A DNA stretch of 9,063 nt from an uncultured bacterium. Its GTDB lineage: Bacteria; Chloroflexota; Anaerolineae; JACIWP01. The notes below the pieces were generated by a model, which saw only the letters and a program-made list of their open reading frames with translations, had not been told where the DNA came from and did not search any database. Position numbers and translations under genes: made by a program. This document shows positions 6,689 through 9,063 of this stretch, in pieces. Every line of letters starts with the position of its first letter. Within the stretch, counting starts at the first letter, position 1. The stretch covers positions 1-9,063 of the forward strand of contig CAIQJD010000361.1 of NCBI GenBank assembly GCA_903872005.1, given 5' to 3'.

Positions 6689-8653
6689 TTAGCGTTCCTT
6701 CATGAGCAGCGGCAACGCATTCACGAAGGTCGCGGTGTAGACGACATCACAGTAGCCCAGGCGATTGATCACGCCGAAGCCGGCATCCACCACGATAGTC
6801 GCCTCGTGCCGCCCGGTGGACACGCCCTCCGTGTGATACGTCACGACCATGTCCTGCGGCGTGCTGCCATGGGCCGGCGACAGGGAGAGCCAGTCCACTG
6901 AATCGAGATGCACCGTCTCCCCATCCACTTCCGCATCGAGGCCGGCCGCCGATAGGCGTACGTTCGTCACGGCGTCGCCACGCGCCAGCAGACTCTCCCA
7001 CGCGTCCTTGTAGATGACCGCCGCAGACCAATCAATGGAGCCGCTTCCGCCATCGGCCTGACGCACGTGCACGGTCTCGGCCGACACCGGTCGCCCGGCG
7101 CGCCCGCTCTTGTCTGGCAAGCGCGTCGGCGATACCACCAGGGTCGGGGCCGTCACATTCAGGTTGACGGTCACGGTGATGGGACCATTCACGGTAGTCG
7201 CATCGCCGGCCACGATCAGGCGCGCCTGACTGACGCCAGGAGGCGCCAGCGCCCCATTCACCAACACCTGGAACGCCCCCGGCGTGACGCCGCTGGCCGA
7301 CGACACGGAGAGCCAATCGGTCGCCGGCGATTCCGCGACCGTCCAGTGGATCACATCGGCTGTCGTGGTGTTGCTGATGGCCACCGTCTGCGGGGCCGGG
7401 CTGTTGCCGCGCGAGACCATCGAGAAGTTCAGCGCCGTCGGCGCAACGCCCAGGCTGGGGCCGCGCACGATGCCGCGCCCATCCACGTTGCCGATGGCGC
7501 AGACGCCATAGTAGCTGCCGCTCTTCTGCCAGGTGATGGCCGGATTGGGTATGGTGAGGGCATAGGCGCGCACCAGGCTATCTTTGAGGATGATCACTTT
7601 GGCGTAGCCGTCGCCGTCCAGGTCGCCGGCCTGAATGTCCAACCAACCCTGACCAATCACTTCGTTCAGGGTGATGATCGGCGTGTAAATGTCCACGCCC
7701 ACCAGACCTTTGTAGGGCGCATCAATGTTCCGCACCATCGCCAGCTCAGCGGCCCCGTCATGATCCATGTCGCCGGCCGCCTCGTATTGGAAGACTTGGC
7801 CGGCCGTTTGACCATAGAGCTTGGTGAAACCGGTCGTGGCGACGCGGAAAATCACGAGGTTGTCGCCATAGATCGCGATGACGTTACGCAGGGCGGCTAA
7901 CTCATCCCGCCCGTCGTTGTTGAAATCGGCAGCCACCAGCCGGAACCAGTACATGCCATAGGTATCCGAGCGGAGCACCGCGCCGGTCTGGGCATTCATG
8001 AGCACCATCTGCCCTTCAGTCGTATCGGGGATTTGCCGCGACAGCACCAATTGCTGGGTGCCATTGCCCAGAAAATCTCCCAGGGCCAGATCCGCCCACT
8101 GGGTGCCGAAAGACAGATCCACGATCCTCGTCCAGGCGCCGGTCGTGGCGTTGCGGTCGAATACGTACAGGTGGGCGTAGATGGGATCCACCGCGTCATC
8201 TTGCAGCGCCACCAGCTCGGCACGGCCGTCGCCATCCACATCGCCGCCAATGGCCTTGAACCATGTCTGCGGGCTGACATCCATCTGGAACATGACGGTG
8301 AGCGCGCCCGGAGGAGCAAAGGGAGCATAGATCTTCAGCATCGAGCCGCCCAGGGCGATGACTTCATCCAAACCGTCCGCGTTGAAATCGGCCGTAGAGA
8401 CCCAGGTCCAACCGTCATCCGGCGAAGTCCAGATCGCCGGCTCTTCGCCCACATCGGTATGCGGGTCTTCGATCTTGATATAGCCGTCGGCTGTGATGAG
8501 AATGACTTCATCATCGCGCGTATCGGTGGTCGCACTCACCACGGCCGGCTCTTGCGTCGCCGGCTGGGCGCTCAGGGCCGTCGGCCCCAGCATCGCAAAG
8601 ATGACGACCAGCAAGGCCAGGGTCGCAATCGTCCTGCTCAATTTCGGCATCAT
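6689..8653 (-). CDS. Secreted FG-GAP (VCBS) propeller protein with BACON-like domains
   Basis: This is a 654-residue protein. A signal peptide spans residues 1-29 (hydrophobic core, ALSA cleavage site). FG-GAP repeats begin at D89, D138, D193, D243, D295 and D344 (for example DVDGDGRAE, DFNNDGRDE), with a degenerate one near N389. The spacing is 45-55 residues, which fits a seven-bladed beta-propeller with Ca2+-binding loops. Residues about 400-502 form a BACON/Ig-like domain (DWLSVSSASGVTPG), and about 504-625 a second, diverged copy (DWLSLSPAHGSTPQD). The protein ends in NALPLLMKER, similar to the YLPLV-R/K tails I recall on surface proteins of Chloroflexota. The ATG at 8653 has AGGAG 6 nt upstream. 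It is probably extracellular and may bind glycans or act in adhesion; no catalytic site is visible. It has its own strong promoter. Confidence 0.9.
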   Translation of the reverse strand: MMPKLSRTIATLALLVVIFAMLGPTALSAQPATQEPAVVSATTDTRDDEVILITADGYIKIEDPHTDVGEEPAIWTSPDDGWTWVSTADFNADGLDEVIALGGSMLKIYAPFAPPGALTVMFQMDVSPQTWFKAIGGDVDGDGRAELVALQDDAVDPIYAHLYVFDRNATTGAWTRIVDLSFGTQWADLALGDFLGNGTQQLVLSRQIPDTTEGQMVLMNAQTGAVLRSDTYGMYWFRLVAADFNNDGRDELAALRNVIAIYGDNLVIFRVATTGFTKLYGQTAGQVFQYEAAGDMDHDGAAELAMVRNIDAPYKGLVGVDIYTPIITLNEVIGQGWLDIQAGDLDGDGYAKVIILKDSLVRAYALTIPNPAITWQKSGSYYGVCAIGNVDGRGIVRGPSLGVAPTALNFSMVSRGNSPAPQTVAISNTTTADVIHWTVAESPATDWLSVSSASGVTPGAFQVLVNGALAPPGVSQARLIVAGDATTVNGPITVTVNLNVTAPTLVVSPTRLPDKSGRAGRPVSAETVHVRQADGGSGSIDWSAAVIYKDAWESLLARGDAVTNVRLSAAGLDAEVDGETVHLDSVDWLSLSPAHGSTPQDMVVTYHTEGVSTGRHEATIVVDAGFGVINRLGYCDVVYTATFVNALPLLMKER

Positions 8654-8723
8654 TTTACTCTCCTGTTGTTCGTGCGCGCCGCGTGTCAGAGGTCCGCTTT
8701 AGTCCGTCAGGCTCACTAGGGAG

Positions 8724-8752
8724 ATTATAGCACGGCGCGGGACAATCTACAA
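8724..8752 (-). promoter_or_regulatory. Extended -10 promoter of the propeller gene
   Basis: A perfect TATAAT (8729-8724) is preceded by TGC, giving the extended TGnTATAAT form. A weak TTGTAG -35 (8752-8747) lies 17 bp upstream. The predicted leader is about 65 nt. Confidence 0.8.
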
Positions 8753-8815
8753 GGATTTTCGGGCGCGACGCGTCACAGCCTATAGACGCCGCGCCGGCCC
8801 CGATAGTTCCTCCAT

Positions 8816-8831
8816 GCGCGGCCGGCCGCGC
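8816..8831. repeat. 16-bp perfect palindrome
   Basis: GCGCGGCCGGCCGCGC is fully self-complementary. It lies between the partial gene at the right edge and the promoter of the propeller gene. It could be an operator or part of a transcription end, but there is no loop and no U-tract. In this GCCGGC-rich DNA it may be chance. Confidence 0.35.
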
Positions 8832-8890
8832 CGATTCGATAGCGCGCGTCGCCGCGATGCCGAGCGCGGTGATGCTGGGGCGGCTCTCTT

Positions 8891-9063
8891 TCACCGCGAC
8901 GCGGCCGATAGGGCCTTCCACGTCCCGTCGTTCAGCAACAGGAGCGCCTGATTGCGATCCGTGAGCCACAACAGGCCATTCTTGGTCTCCTGCACCACGA
9001 CGCGGTAGCCCCGCTCTTCCTCCGTGGCCCATCCCAGCCCATCGCGCGCCTCCGGCGTGGTAC
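8891..9063 (-). CDS. C-terminal fragment of an unrecognised protein
   Basis: Fifty-six codons enter from the right edge and end at TGA (8893-8891); the start is outside the window. The fragment contains VVVQETKNGLLWLTDRN, then ALLLLNDGTWKALS. The pattern G-x-x-W then L-x-x-DG-x-W resembles a short beta-rich repeat that I recall from C-termini of exported Chloroflexota proteins, but this is weak evidence. The coding frame is preferred because it runs open to the edge and reads as folded protein. Function is unknown. Confidence 0.6.
   Translation of the reverse strand, partial: TTPEARDGLGWATEEERGYRVVVQETKNGLLWLTDRNQALLLLNDGTWKALSAASR

Noticed and set aside
7067..7900. Plus-strand open frame of 277 codons
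   Set aside because: It lies antisense to the FG-GAP propeller gene; its composition is His/Arg/Gly-rich and no motif is seen.
8655..9032. Minus-strand frame of 125 codons
   Set aside because: It is shifted relative to the open C-terminal fragment at 8891-9063 and runs through the promoter of the propeller gene; its composition is not protein-like.

Overview
This GC-rich window has GCCGGC-dense base use, FG-GAP and BACON-like surface proteins, a PknB-type kinase and an FHA/winged-helix regulator. Together these suggest a chromosome fragment from a Chloroflexota bacterium (Anaerolineae-like). That assignment is inference from gene style; no marker gene is present. I see no tRNA, rRNA, CRISPR array, insertion sequence or phage gene.

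Left part (1-1577, minus strand): a two-gene operon. A GTG-started gene of the C_GCAxxG_C_C redox family (1137-1577) is interrupted by one in-frame TGA exactly where the family has its first conserved Cys. A two-part hairpin lies directly after that TGA, with its loop 22 nt downstream, as in a bacterial SECIS. I read it as a selenocysteine protein, which a standard gene caller would truncate. Nine bases after its stop begins an MFS transporter that runs off the left edge. The operon is divergent from the next gene, and the two back-to-back promoters share a 38-bp dyad-symmetric region.

Centre (1738-4719, plus): a 993-residue exported glycoside hydrolase family 3 protein of NagZ type. It has two Pro/Thr-rich linkers, an Ig-like domain and three C-terminal membrane segments, and a substitution at the usual His of the acid/base motif. 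It converges on a TTG-started, tail-anchored Ser/Thr kinase (4764-5771, minus). That kinase is divergent from a cytoplasmic FHA-plus-winged-helix transcription factor (5981-6628, plus). The kinase has a near-consensus promoter (TTGACA-17-TATAGT) in the shared intergenic region. The pair looks like a phosphothreonine-dependent signalling module: the kinase phosphorylates, the FHA domain reads phosphothreonine, and the winged helix acts on DNA.

Right part: a 15-bp perfect hairpin without a U-tract separates the regulator from a convergent 654-residue secreted protein (6689-8653, minus). That protein has a probable seven-bladed FG-GAP propeller, two BACON-like domains and a C-terminal LPLLMKER tail, with a strong extended -10 promoter upstream. 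The right edge holds only the last 56 codons of another minus-strand gene (8891-9063).
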